A stretch of 64,000 nt of DNA from positions 62,001 through 126,000 of the forward strand of contig NZ_JAHSTU010000001.1 of assembly GCF_019145495.1 (NCBI RefSeq), read 5' to 3'. Shown one piece after another: positions 1 to 7,271 of this stretch (position 1 is the stretch's first letter; the number at the start of each line of letters is the position of its first letter). The translations under genes and the position numbers were made by a program. Source of the DNA: Pseudomonas azerbaijanoccidentalis (lineage in GTDB: Bacteria; Pseudomonadota; Gammaproteobacteria; Pseudomonadales; Pseudomonadaceae). The notes beneath the pieces are model-generated. The model did not search any database and had not been told where the DNA came from. It saw only the letters and a program-made list of their open reading frames with translations.

Positions 1-44
1 GGCTTTGTGGTTTAATGAGATAGTTTCTTAAGGGAGTTGTTGCT

Positions 45-188
45 ATGGAAAAGGCGTTACGAAATCCGTTGTTTTTAACCGGGCTGCCTCTGGCAATCTG
101 CGGTGTTGCGATTACTGCGCCCGGCCTTTGGATTCCTGGTCTAGCACTGATGGTTGCCGGCTGGGCTAAGGGAAGTAAGCGAGCCTGA
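45..188 (+). CDS. Small hydrophobic phage protein, 47 aa
   Basis: The ATG follows an AAGGGAG ribosome-binding site. The peptide has a polar start (MEKALRNP) and then two short hydrophobic stretches (about residues 9-25 and 27-41), ending in a basic tail GSKRA, so it is probably an inner-membrane peptide with one hairpin or one long helix. I do not recognise a family. The opposite strand is also open here, but its product is not protein-like. Too short for standard gene calls. Confidence 0.55.
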   Translation: MEKALRNPLFLTGLPLAICGVAITAPGLWIPGLALMVAGWAKGSKRA

Positions 189-383
189 CGTTCATGGGCA
201 GCCTGCACGCGGATCGTGGAAATCAGACGAGGGGCGTCAGGTAAGCTGGATTGGTGAGCTACGGTTTGTTGGTTCGCCTCGCCAGTTGCGTACACGCTTT
301 CTCCCCTGAGGTGACTGGCGGGGTGAACCCTTACCGACGCGGCCCCTTGTAGATGAGTCAGAGCATGTAGAGCGGCGCTGCGA

Positions 384-950
384 TCATGGCGTCACCTTCT
401 GGCCGAGCAGCACATCGCTGACGACCTCCCAGAGCTGAGCGGGCGACCACTGGAACCGGTCGAAGTCCGTGTCTGGCTCGACCCCGACGCGGCAGGTTGA
501 GTGGGCTCCGGCCTGCCATTCACCAGTCTTTCGCATGATCGTAGCTACCCGGCCATAACCACCTGGCTCTGTGCGGTGGTAGACGTACGCAGTGCTGTCG
601 TAATCCTTGCCGGCCGGTACTTCAAACGAGGCGACCAGATTGAAGTCGGCGCAGCCGTCCGGGGTCCAAGGGCGTCCACCATTGGCGGTCCGCTTGCCCT
701 CATGCAGGTACAGCACGAATTCGCCGTCATGCTTTTTCTGATGGGCATAGACATGGTTGATCTGCGTCCCCACCAGCACGCGCGACACGAAGTCGAAGCG
801 GTGGTCATGAATTGCGGAATGCTCGAAGCAACCGCGGCGCGGAAGCTCTGGGTGCCAAACATGCAGCCGTTGGTTTCCCTGGAGCTGGACCTGCACAAAG
901 CCGAGGCCGTGCAGTGTGATTTTGTCGGTCATTACGTCATCGATGATCAT
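384..950 (-). CDS. Conserved phage protein, cupin-like (HDHRFDF motif)
   Basis: 188 aa from the ATG at 950, which overlaps the stop of the upstream 25-aa ORF as ATGA; a longer open frame upstream has no support. A second in-frame ATG (MTDK) lies at 932. The motif HSAIHDHRFDF followed by a beta-rich stretch (VLVGTQINHVYAHQ) resembles the metal-binding histidines of a cupin barrel, but no enzymatic role can be assigned. It is the last gene seen in the leftmost leftward group. The function is unknown. Confidence 0.7.
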   Translation of the reverse strand: MIIDDVMTDKITLHGLGFVQVQLQGNQRLHVWHPELPRRGCFEHSAIHDHRFDFVSRVLVGTQINHVYAHQKKHDGEFVLYLHEGKRTANGGRPWTPDGCADFNLVASFEVPAGKDYDSTAYVYHRTEPGGYGRVATIMRKTGEWQAGAHSTCRVGVEPDTDFDRFQWSPAQLWEVVSDVLLGQKVTP

Positions 951-1024
951 GTGGCCACCGCTGCGACAGAGAGGATGATGGCGCCCCAGATGCAGGCGCT
1001 TACGGCCATGCATTTCAGGATCAT
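947..1024 (-). CDS. Tiny membrane peptide, 25 aa, translationally coupled
   Basis: The ATG overlaps the stop of the 1021-1608 gene (ATGA), and its own TGA overlaps the ATG of the 384-950 gene in the same way. The peptide begins MILKCMAVSACIWG and continues as an uninterrupted hydrophobic run, so it could form a single transmembrane helix. The double ATGA coupling is the main evidence that it is translated. No family is recognised. Confidence 0.45.
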   Translation of the reverse strand: MILKCMAVSACIWGAIILSVAAVAT

Positions 1025-1608
1025 GCTGCGGCCCTCGCTTCTGTGATCTCGTCGATGAGTGATTGCGGGAGCCGTGCGGCAAACTCACCCTCTGACCACG
1101 ACAGCGGCTGAGACTGGCGGATCATCTCGTTCAGCAGATCGAATGCCGCAAGCAACTCGTCATCGTTGATCTCGCCGTCCTCCGGCAAGTCATCGCAGAA
1201 GTGGTCTGCCGGATCGATTTCACTTGGATAGTTCGGCTCACAGATGCAGAGCTGCAGGTCAGCCAGGTCGATTTCGCTGTCGACCAGGTAGTCGCGCAGA
1301 TCGTCTTCATCGAAGAAGTACCGATCACCATCGAAGATGACCAGAGGTTCGCCGGCCCAGTCCCTGACTGGCATCGCCGCGAATTTCGCTTGGCGGCGCG
1401 CATGGCGACACTCATTGCAGGAGCTGTTCACCTCATAGATTGGATGCTCAGGGTTCACGTCGCAGCGGCGATGAGTTGCGCCACAGTAGCGGGCACGGTT
1501 TTCGTCGCCACCGAAAAAGCGACCGTCAGAGGAAACCCAACCGGTTACCGTTTTGAGGCTGGCCGCTTCCGGAGCGTCGAACATGATGATTGGCTTTTGT
1601 GCAGGCAT
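1021..1608 (-). CDS. Acidic phage protein with Cys-rich N-terminal half
   Basis: 195 aa. The N-terminal half contains CGATHRRC and CNECRHARRQ, which could bind zinc. The C-terminal half is strongly acidic (DGDRYFFDEDDLRDYL, DDLPEDGEINDDE). The start codon and ribosome-binding site lie inside a 36-bp sequence repeated at 2021-2056. It is the first gene of an overlapping trio reading leftward with 947-1024 and 384-950. Function unknown; the position suggests an early accessory protein. Confidence 0.75.
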   Translation of the reverse strand: MPAQKPIIMFDAPEAASLKTVTGWVSSDGRFFGGDENRARYCGATHRRCDVNPEHPIYEVNSSCNECRHARRQAKFAAMPVRDWAGEPLVIFDGDRYFFDEDDLRDYLVDSEIDLADLQLCICEPNYPSEIDPADHFCDDLPEDGEINDDELLAAFDLLNEMIRQSQPLSWSEGEFAARLPQSLIDEITEARAAA

Positions 1609-1637
1609 GACTTCGTCCTTGCCGCTATAGCGGCTGA
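1602..1637. repeat. 36-bp direct repeat, copy 1 (functional leader)
   Basis: Matches 2021-2056 with one mismatch. It holds the palindrome GCCGCTATAGCGGC (1621-1634), an AAGGAC ribosome-binding site and the ATG start of the leftward gene ending at 1021. The palindrome could be an operator or an RNA hairpin next to the ribosome-binding site. Confidence 0.7.
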
Positions 1638-1740
1638 CTTTGAAGGGGGAGGGAATGGGTGGTAACGATTTAGGTAAAAGTCTAAATGATATTTTGGATC
1701 CAATTTGCTAGGATCTGATCACCCGCCTGACTCTGGCTCT

Positions 1741-2027
1741 TTACCAAGCACGGATTGCTAGGCCAGAGTTGGGCGGGTACTCGTAGGAACTGGATGCTGG
1801 AGAGGCGCCTTGATAGAGGCCAGTTACAGCCTCGCTGTAGATGAATTTGATTTGATCCCCACGAGATCATGTGCTGCTGCCCATACCCGTGTGGGTGCGC
1901 CAAGGGACCTTGACGTCGTTGACCAGCAAGCCCCAGCCACCGCGCCACTTGCTTGTGATGAGGGTGATGACGCGTCAATTTCGCGCCCGACCGGCAGCGG
2001 TTGAATCAAAGTAGTTTCTTCAGGTAT
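1741..2027 (-). pseudogene. Possible decayed early gene behind the second copy of the leader repeat
   Basis: The second copy of the 36-bp leader has ATA where copy 1 has the ATG start codon. Downstream, one frame reads PEETTLIQPLPVGREID. A different frame then looks more protein-like (RVITLITSKWRGGWGLLVND and onward) but meets an internal TGA before ending at 1741-1743. This fits loss of start, a frameshift and a nonsense mutation. The open frames listed for this stretch (H/Q-rich or S/A-rich) do not look like natural proteins. Low confidence. Confidence 0.3.
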
Positions 2028-2056
2028 GACTTCGTCCTTGCCGCTATAGCGGCTGA
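2021..2056. repeat. 36-bp direct repeat, copy 2 (start codon lost)
   Basis: Differs from copy 1 only in the base that turns the leftward ATG into ATA. It keeps the GCCGCTATAGCGGC palindrome (2040-2053) and the AAGGAC ribosome-binding site. Confidence 0.7.
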
Positions 2057-2191
2057 AAGTTGTACGAAAATTTGAATTTGTATAGCTGTTGAGACCAGCT
2101 GTCAGTTGCGGTTTAGGCGCGCTTGCGCTTCGTTCTCATCGGTCTAGATTTGAACTCGACTCACCATCATGCGAAATTGGCGGGAGGCGAT

Positions 2192-2491
2192 ATGAGACTT
2201 CGAGGCGATATCTTCTGGGAATGGGCAGACCCGGAACTCCACTGCAGAACACATGATGAAACTCTCAGTGATGGGACTCACATTGACGTGCAGGTCAGGC
2301 TATCGCGAGCCGGCGAGACACAGATGTTCATTGGAATCTATGCCTCGGATGGAATGGCTTTGCATGAAGAGGCTGATGACTCACACCCTCGCGAATCGAT
2401 GACCAGAGCCCTGGCTTGGGGGGTTGGTAGAGCTCGGAAGCTGGCTGCTGGTTCAGGTGCGGGGAATCGCCGATCCGCTTCCTCGAGATAG
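2192..2491 (+). CDS. Small phage protein of unknown function, 99 aa
   Basis: I chose the ATG at 2192 because GGGAGG stands just upstream; a 23-residue upstream extension has no ribosome-binding site. The body looks like a compact alpha/beta protein (MRLRGDIFWEWADPELHCRT), with a low-complexity basic C-terminus (AAGSGAGNRRSASSR). It reads rightward, against the neighbouring leftward early genes, as accessory phage genes often do. No family recognised. Confidence 0.55.
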   Translation: MRLRGDIFWEWADPELHCRTHDETLSDGTHIDVQVRLSRAGETQMFIGIYASDGMALHEEADDSHPRESMTRALAWGVGRARKLAAGSGAGNRRSASSR

Positions 2492-2649
2492 CCTCTGACC
2501 TTAACAGGGCGCTGAGCGTTGGATTGGCAGCCAATTGCCATCGCAACCGGTGGTCTGAGCATGAGGCACAAAACTCAGGATAATGTCACAATGATGCCAT
2601 GTAGAAGGGTGCTCGCTCCCTTACAACTCATAAAAATAAGTGTGACATC

Positions 2650-2895
2650 ATGCCTTCCATTGATGATTTTCGCTTCAAGGCTCATCACCTCTTGCTCGAT
2701 CTTGATGCAACAACCAACCACCTCATGATGCTCGTCGTTTCACGCGAAGTCTCAGGTCCGTCGTGGGAAGAAGGCGTGGCCCGTCACAGACAAGCATATG
2801 AAGCTTGGGCATCCATCATCACCGGTGTTCAGACGGATCCGATGCCCGCCCTTGATGGTCGACCGCCCCAAGACTCAGCAAGCTCACCAGATTAA
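2650..2895 (+). CDS. Small phage protein, 81 aa
   Basis: Reads MPSIDDFRFKAHHLLLDLDATTNHLMMLVV, then a polar helical segment (WEEGVARHRQAYEAWASII). Its stop codon shares the TTAA at 2892-2895 with the stop of the convergent gene 2892-3566. No clear ribosome-binding site. Function unknown. Confidence 0.5.
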   Translation: MPSIDDFRFKAHHLLLDLDATTNHLMMLVVSREVSGPSWEEGVARHRQAYEAWASIITGVQTDPMPALDGRPPQDSASSPD

Positions 2896-3566
2896 AGAGA
2901 CTCCGTCGCTACCTGGTCATGGGCATTCACTGTCGGCTTCTGCCGCTCTTGGCGTAGCGCTTCTTGCACAGCCTCGACAACTCGGCGCAGATACGTGAAC
3001 TTGTGGTTCTCCTCGACTGCCTTGCCGTCTAGCGAGTAATGCCATTCATCGCCGAACAAGTCGGTCAGCAGCGCGCTTTGATGCCAGCATTCGCTTGGGC
3101 TCTCGATGCTGCGTAGCACGTCGATGTCTTGCCATAGCTCGTGGGCTTCCTCTTTGCTTAGCTCGCCAAGTTCCCAATCGTGGCGTCCGGTCTGCTGCCG
3201 TCGGCGCTGGACGATGCACTTCTTGGCCAGGGCGAGTAGCGCGTCGCCGCTGAACACCGTGGGACTGATGCCTCGATCCAAGCAGTTCAGGACGTAGTCC
3301 CAGCCGCAGTCGGCGACGAACTCGGCGACGGTGCGCGGGCCCATGCCACCCCAGTAGGCGTTCCAACTCTTATCCCAGCAGTTGATGGTGATCTTACCTT
3401 GGGCTGTCTGGTAGTTTGGATCAGGTTCTATGGGGCAGTCGCGCCGGCCGAAGTCCTCGAGGAACACGGTGATCACGTCAAGCCTCGGCGCGCCAGTGAT
3501 TACCAGTTTCGTGACTGTCGAGCGCTCAATCTTCAACGGCTCGGCCGGTTTGTTTTCTGTGGGCAT
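2892..3566 (-). CDS. Conserved phage protein of unknown function, 224 aa
   Basis: Starts at ATG 3566 behind CCGAGGTATCCCC. The sequence is globular with several aromatic motifs (INCWDKSWNAYWGGMGPRTV, GDEWHYSLDGKAV) and no membrane segment or signal. It resembles conserved hypothetical proteins common in the early region of Pseudomonas and enteric lambdoid phages; this is from memory and gives no function. It is transcribed divergently from the membrane protein at 3614. Confidence 0.75.
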   Translation of the reverse strand: MPTENKPAEPLKIERSTVTKLVITGAPRLDVITVFLEDFGRRDCPIEPDPNYQTAQGKITINCWDKSWNAYWGGMGPRTVAEFVADCGWDYVLNCLDRGISPTVFSGDALLALAKKCIVQRRRQQTGRHDWELGELSKEEAHELWQDIDVLRSIESPSECWHQSALLTDLFGDEWHYSLDGKAVEENHKFTYLRRVVEAVQEALRQERQKPTVNAHDQVATESL

Positions 3567-3613
3567 GGGGATACCTCGGCGCTACTATCGCCATGAATGA
3601 ATGGAGGCTTGAG

Positions 3614-4264
3614 ATGTCGATCTGTTTGGTGATTTCTGATGTGGATTGGTCGCTCACAAAAGACGTTTTTGCGGTGATCGGAACGGTGATTTCGGGTGTG
3701 GGTGTAGTTACTGCCGCGATCATAGGATTCATTAGCCTTGCAACTTGGAGGCGGCAAATTAAAGGTCAAAATGACCACGAGCTGGCTCGTCGATTGCTCG
3801 TTGAGCTATATCGGACGGTAGAAAACTTTAAAAAATATCGCGCAAGAGCAATTTACTCCCATGAGGTAAAGAGAGAGGGTGATCCGGTATTTTCCGGTAG
3901 CCATCACGATCGACACGCCCGTCAGGAGTTGGGTTTCAGTCGTCGAATAGAAAGTCTTCACGAATCTTATGCACAGATGGCAGCATCGTTGTTTGAGGCT
4001 CAAGCTCTCTGGGGTGAGGATGTTGTTTCCAGAGCGACGCACATTAAGCGTCTGATAGATGAATATGGCGATTATGTAAACTTGTTGTTGTTGTCAAGAG
4101 ATCCTTCAGAGCCCGAGGATGAGCGCGAGGACCACTTGGAGTTCTTAAATTCCCGGCGGATAGTGTTCAAAAATAGACTCAGCGAACAAGATGAGTTTGG
4201 AGATGAGCTAGAGCGAGCGGTTCGTAATTTCGAGGTTGTGTTGAAACTGAAGCTGGCGCGATAG
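3614..4264 (+). CDS. Membrane-anchored cargo protein, 216 aa
   Basis: ATG 3614 has GGAGG six bases upstream and is preferred over the ATG at 3593. Residues about 16-43 form one long transmembrane helix (VFAVIGTVISGVGVVTAAII), followed by a basic, charged cytoplasmic domain of about 165 residues rich in helices (NDHELARRLLVELYRT). Base composition is visibly more AT-rich than the flanking phage genes, which suggests recent acquisition. The layout is like the other membrane protein at 29029-29640. Possible superinfection-exclusion role, by inference only. Confidence 0.75.
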   Translation: MSICLVISDVDWSLTKDVFAVIGTVISGVGVVTAAIIGFISLATWRRQIKGQNDHELARRLLVELYRTVENFKKYRARAIYSHEVKREGDPVFSGSHHDRHARQELGFSRRIESLHESYAQMAASLFEAQALWGEDVVSRATHIKRLIDEYGDYVNLLLLSRDPSEPEDEREDHLEFLNSRRIVFKNRLSEQDEFGDELERAVRNFEVVLKLKLAR

Positions 4265-4432
4265 ATAGCAAATACCGGTGAGCAGTGCATATAGATTCGG
4301 TTCATCCACCGAGGCCGACTATCAAAATGCTTGCTGTGGGCATGAGAATTTGCCTGTGATGGCGTGTTGATATTTTTCGGCAGGTAAGTTAGATTTTCTG
4401 CCGCTCAGCCTCCTGCGGAAAGCAACAGCTTT

Positions 4433-4519
4433 CCAGAGGTGGCAGAGTGGCCTATTGCACCGACCTGATAAGTCGACGACTGGGAAACCGGTCCACGGGT
4501 TCGAATCCCGTCCTCTCCA
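4433..4519 (+). tRNA. Class II tRNA-like gene, anticodon GAT, weakened acceptor stem
   Basis: The T arm is perfect (ACGGG-TTCGAAT-CCCGT). A long variable arm (GACTGG-GAAA-CCGGTC) and a D arm are present. The anticodon loop CTGATAA keeps T33 and A37 and reads GAT, the isoleucine anticodon. Long variable arms belong to Leu, Ser and Tyr tRNAs, not Ile. The 3' acceptor strand CCTCTCC pairs with only five of seven 5' bases (CCAGAGG), the discriminator is A and CCA is not encoded. It could be a decoy, a pseudo-tRNA or a misreading tRNA. Confidence 0.6.
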
Positions 4520-4520
4520 C

Positions 4521-4550
4521 AAAACCCCTTCCAGTAATGGAGGGGGTTTT
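4521..4550. terminator. Bidirectional intrinsic terminator
   Basis: AAAACCCCTTCC and GGAGGGGGTTTT pair around the loop AGTAAT, with A and T runs on either side. It sits between the tRNA-like gene and the end of the leftward methyltransferase, so it can stop both transcripts. Confidence 0.75.
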
Positions 4551-4568
4551 GCGGTTCTGGGGTACGGG

Positions 4569-6650
4569 TTATGCCGCAACCGCTTGCCGCTGCTCGACTC
4601 GCCACGGGTCGTTGGCGCGAGCCAGTGCAGCCATCGGGGGAGGGCTGACGCTGTTGCCGCACATGTGAACCTGCTGGGTTTTGGTGAATGGCTTGCCGTC
4701 GGCACCGTGGCTGATGATGTAGTCGGCGGGGAAGCCCTGAGCCTTGTACAGCTCGGCCGGTTGCAGCATCCGCAGGCAGATGTCGACGATCACGTAGGGC
4801 GTGCCCTTGATTGTGACGGTGACCAGGCCGAGTCGATCCTTGGTAGTAATCGTTGGCGCTGGTGCGTCGGCGGCGCTCATGTTCTCGGTGCCGTAGTAGC
4901 TGATCAGGAATGCCGCAACACGCAGGGCACCGGCTTCCACCTCTGGCGCCAATTGGAACTCGACCAGCGAGCTCTTGCCGCCACCGCCGGCGGTAATGGT
5001 TGGTGCTGGTTCGTCCATGCCTTGGCCTACGCTGGCGCCGAACTGGCGTTCCATGAAGGCGGTGACCAGTCCGTGGTGAGTGCCTCCGGCGCTGATGGTA
5101 TGCAAAGGGTCGGCGACGTCACGCGCATCGCAGTTTCCGCGCAGGTGCACCAGGTTGGCGGTCACCAACTGCTGCTGGCTGCCGGTGTTGGTCACCGTGG
5201 TCAGCGGGTCCTCAATGCTCTTGGCGGCCGTGGTGTTGAAGCCGCCATTCATCTGGGCCATGAACACACTCGATATCCCCATCGCATGGGCGGCGCCGGC
5301 CGGGCGCTGGTAGTTCCCGCCGCTGGTGATGGTCGGCAACGGTTCGTCGAGCGCCTTGCCTTCGTCCGCAAACCGAAACTTCACCAAGTGCGCCGCCGCG
5401 ATCACGCGGTGGTTCTGGGTCATCAGTGTCCCGGATGGTTGATCAATCGATGTCGGCTTGCCCGAGTACTCTGGTCCGCCAGCGCCGACCAGCACCGGGC
5501 TGATCAGCGTCAGTTCGCCACGATTTGCGCAGGTCACCGTCGGCAGCGGGGCGTGCGGATCGTTTATCCGGTCACTGCCCTGATGCGTGGCTGGCGCGAT
5601 GATTGGGCTTGCGATGGCGAACGAACCACCACGCGGCCAAGAGGTCACGGTGCGCAGCGGCTCGTGTGCTGACTGAACGCTTTCTCCGGACCAGTTTGCG
5701 ATCGGCACAATGAACGGGTCGGCGGCATCGATGACGAACTTCTTCATGCCTTTGGCGATTCGGCGCAGGGTGGCGTCCGCCAGCGGCTTCGGCCGACCGA
5801 AGATGCTTTTGCTCGGCACTGTCCAGTCGATGCACTCGGCGGCGGTGCGCCACTTCTTTTGGCCTTTGACCGGGTTCTTCGCGTGGGTCGGCTCGGGCCA
5901 CACAATTGGCTGTCCATCGCACCGGGCAATCATGAACAAGCGCTCACGGCTGGTCGGTGCGCCGAAGTCACAGGCCTTGATCACTCGCCACTCAACGTCG
6001 TAGCCCAGGCGTTCCAGTTCAGCCACGAAGACGGCCCATGTCTGCCCGCGGCGTGAAGGATCGGGAACCAGGAACTGATTATCCACTGGTACCACCTCGC
6101 CTTGGGCGGCGATGCGGTTCACCATGCTCTTGGGTTTGGTCGGGTGCGGCACCAGGTCGAGAGTCACCACGCGGCCGGTGGCCTTGCAACGCTTGGCGAT
6201 CAGTGGACCCCACTGGAGGATCTGTTTCACGTTCTCCAGGCTGATGACTCGCGGCTTCTTCTTGCCGGCCCACTTCAGGCCGATCCACGACAGGTTCCGG
6301 ATCTCGCGCTTGCGGGGCTGGCCGCCGGCGGCCTGGCTGTGGTGCGTGCAGTCTGGCGACATGTGAAACCAACCTACTGCCTTGCCGCCGCCTTCGGTGT
6401 CCGGATCACCGTCGAACACGTCGGTGGTGTAGTGCACAGCGCCCGGGTGATTCACGGTGTGCATGCTGATCGCCTGAGGACTGTGATTCTTCGCGACATT
6501 CACCGCGCGGCCAAGGCCCATTTCCAGCCCGGTACCGGCGCCGCCACCACCACAGAAGAAGTCGACAACGATCTCGTCGTCCTGAGTGTTGAAGCCAAGG
6601 CCGTATTGAGTTTTGAAATCGAAGGGGTGTTTCTTCTGTTGTGCGGACAT
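4569..6650 (-). CDS. Phage DNA (cytosine-5) methyltransferase with repeat-rich variable region
   Basis: 693 aa, longer than typical C5 methylases (300-450 aa). Motif I is DFFCGGGGAGTG (residues 30-41). The catalytic loop is SPDCTHHSQ with Cys101, motif VI is ENV (139-141), motif VIII is GAPTSRERLF, and motif X is GNSVSP near the end. Between them, roughly residues 310-610, the unit 'P-x-P-T-[IV]-T ... L-V' recurs about eight times (EPLRTVTS, APLPTVTC, EPLPTITS, DPLTTVTN, DPLHTISA, EPAPTITA, APAPTITT). It presumably methylates cytosines in phage DNA to evade host restriction. Confidence 0.93.
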   Translation of the reverse strand: MSAQQKKHPFDFKTQYGLGFNTQDDEIVVDFFCGGGGAGTGLEMGLGRAVNVAKNHSPQAISMHTVNHPGAVHYTTDVFDGDPDTEGGGKAVGWFHMSPDCTHHSQAAGGQPRKREIRNLSWIGLKWAGKKKPRVISLENVKQILQWGPLIAKRCKATGRVVTLDLVPHPTKPKSMVNRIAAQGEVVPVDNQFLVPDPSRRGQTWAVFVAELERLGYDVEWRVIKACDFGAPTSRERLFMIARCDGQPIVWPEPTHAKNPVKGQKKWRTAAECIDWTVPSKSIFGRPKPLADATLRRIAKGMKKFVIDAADPFIVPIANWSGESVQSAHEPLRTVTSWPRGGSFAIASPIIAPATHQGSDRINDPHAPLPTVTCANRGELTLISPVLVGAGGPEYSGKPTSIDQPSGTLMTQNHRVIAAAHLVKFRFADEGKALDEPLPTITSGGNYQRPAGAAHAMGISSVFMAQMNGGFNTTAAKSIEDPLTTVTNTGSQQQLVTANLVHLRGNCDARDVADPLHTISAGGTHHGLVTAFMERQFGASVGQGMDEPAPTITAGGGGKSSLVEFQLAPEVEAGALRVAAFLISYYGTENMSAADAPAPTITTKDRLGLVTVTIKGTPYVIVDICLRMLQPAELYKAQGFPADYIISHGADGKPFTKTQQVHMCGNSVSPPPMAALARANDPWRVEQRQAVAA

Positions 6651-6760
6651 AGGGGATCCTCGCCGGCTGGCGTGATTCGTTTAAGTGGGAATTCGGTCTA
6701 CGCTTAACGCGTAAATATGAGGCGTGCTTTATGAGTGATCGCGAAAACAAGGAGCTGGGA

Positions 6761-6919
6761 ATGTCGGATTGCGCATACTGCGGGTTAACGATGAACTTCG
6801 TTCCCGATAACAACAGGCAACGGTTTGAGGTCGAGTGCGAGCATTGCCAAAAGGTCAACATAGTGAGTTGGAAAGTTTGGGCAACGGGCGTTTGGTACAC
6901 AGGGGTTAAGCAAGACTGA
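6761..6919 (+). CDS. Small zinc-ribbon protein, 52 aa
   Basis: The ATG at 6761 has AAGGAG seven bases upstream and is preferred to the ATG at 6731, which has no ribosome-binding site. Two CxxC pairs (CAYC near the N-terminus, CEHC mid-protein) form a likely zinc ribbon, followed by a short aromatic tail (VWATGVWYTG). Possible nucleic-acid or protein adaptor; function unknown. Confidence 0.6.
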   Translation: MSDCAYCGLTMNFVPDNNRQRFEVECEHCQKVNIVSWKVWATGVWYTGVKQD

Positions 6920-7019
6920 AGCGCAGCAAATGAGTCATTCAGACGCTGCCCTTGGTGGTTGGCGTGATACGTCAATTGAGTTGATGATTTGCACTCAGCA
7001 AAACCCGGCGGTGATTGCG

Positions 7020-7205
7020 ATGAGCACGAAAACCGATGTGGAAGCGATACGTCTGATCGGCGATGAGGTTGTGCGGCTGCTCAGCCTCCCTGAAGATCAA
7101 CTTGAGTCTCAGGTGCGAGCCGGGCTCAAGTTGATCGGTGATCTTGCCCGATGGCGCGACTTGGCCGGCTTATCCAACGTCGAGCCAGCTGGCGTGATTC
7201 GTTGA
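7020..7205 (+). CDS. Small helical phage protein, 61 aa
   Basis: From ATG 7020 the product is MSTKTDVEAIRLIGDEVVRL and onward, a mostly helical, leucine-rich protein. A longer frame from 6930 lacks protein character and a ribosome-binding site. It ends inside the third copy of the 24-bp repeat. No family recognised. Confidence 0.5.
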   Translation: MSTKTDVEAIRLIGDEVVRLLSLPEDQLESQVRAGLKLIGDLARWRDLAGLSNVEPAGVIR

Positions 7206-7271
7206 AGTGGGGTATTTTTCTGTGTTTGGATGGCTATTTGCTATCCACTTTAGGAGCAGGGCAGGTAACTA

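Larger units (their letters stand above)
6666..7211. repeat. Dispersed 24-bp repeat, three copies
   Basis: GCTGGCGTGATTCGTTTAAG+TGGG at 6666-6689 recurs with one mismatch at 7188-7211 and in a degenerate form near 6958-6981. Copies 1 and 3 lie 60-75 bases upstream of start codons at 6761 and 7272. They may be shared promoter or operator elements, or a footprint of duplication. Confidence 0.55.

Noticed and set aside
501..1046. 181-aa rightward frame in the left early region
   Set aside because: Antisense to the coupled leftward genes 384-950 and 947-1024, which have ATGA junctions and a cupin-like motif.
1682..1978. 98-aa leftward open frame
   Set aside because: His/Gln-rich translation without ribosome-binding site; the more protein-like frame of this stretch is interrupted, so I listed a decayed gene instead.
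4433..4550. Internal attachment site for another element
   Set aside because: The tRNA-like sequence is followed by a terminator, with no integrase, direct repeat or change in gene content beside it.
4455..5672. 405-aa rightward open frame opposite the methyltransferase
   Set aside because: It is the antisense shadow of the methyltransferase, has no family-like segments and starts inside the tRNA-like gene.
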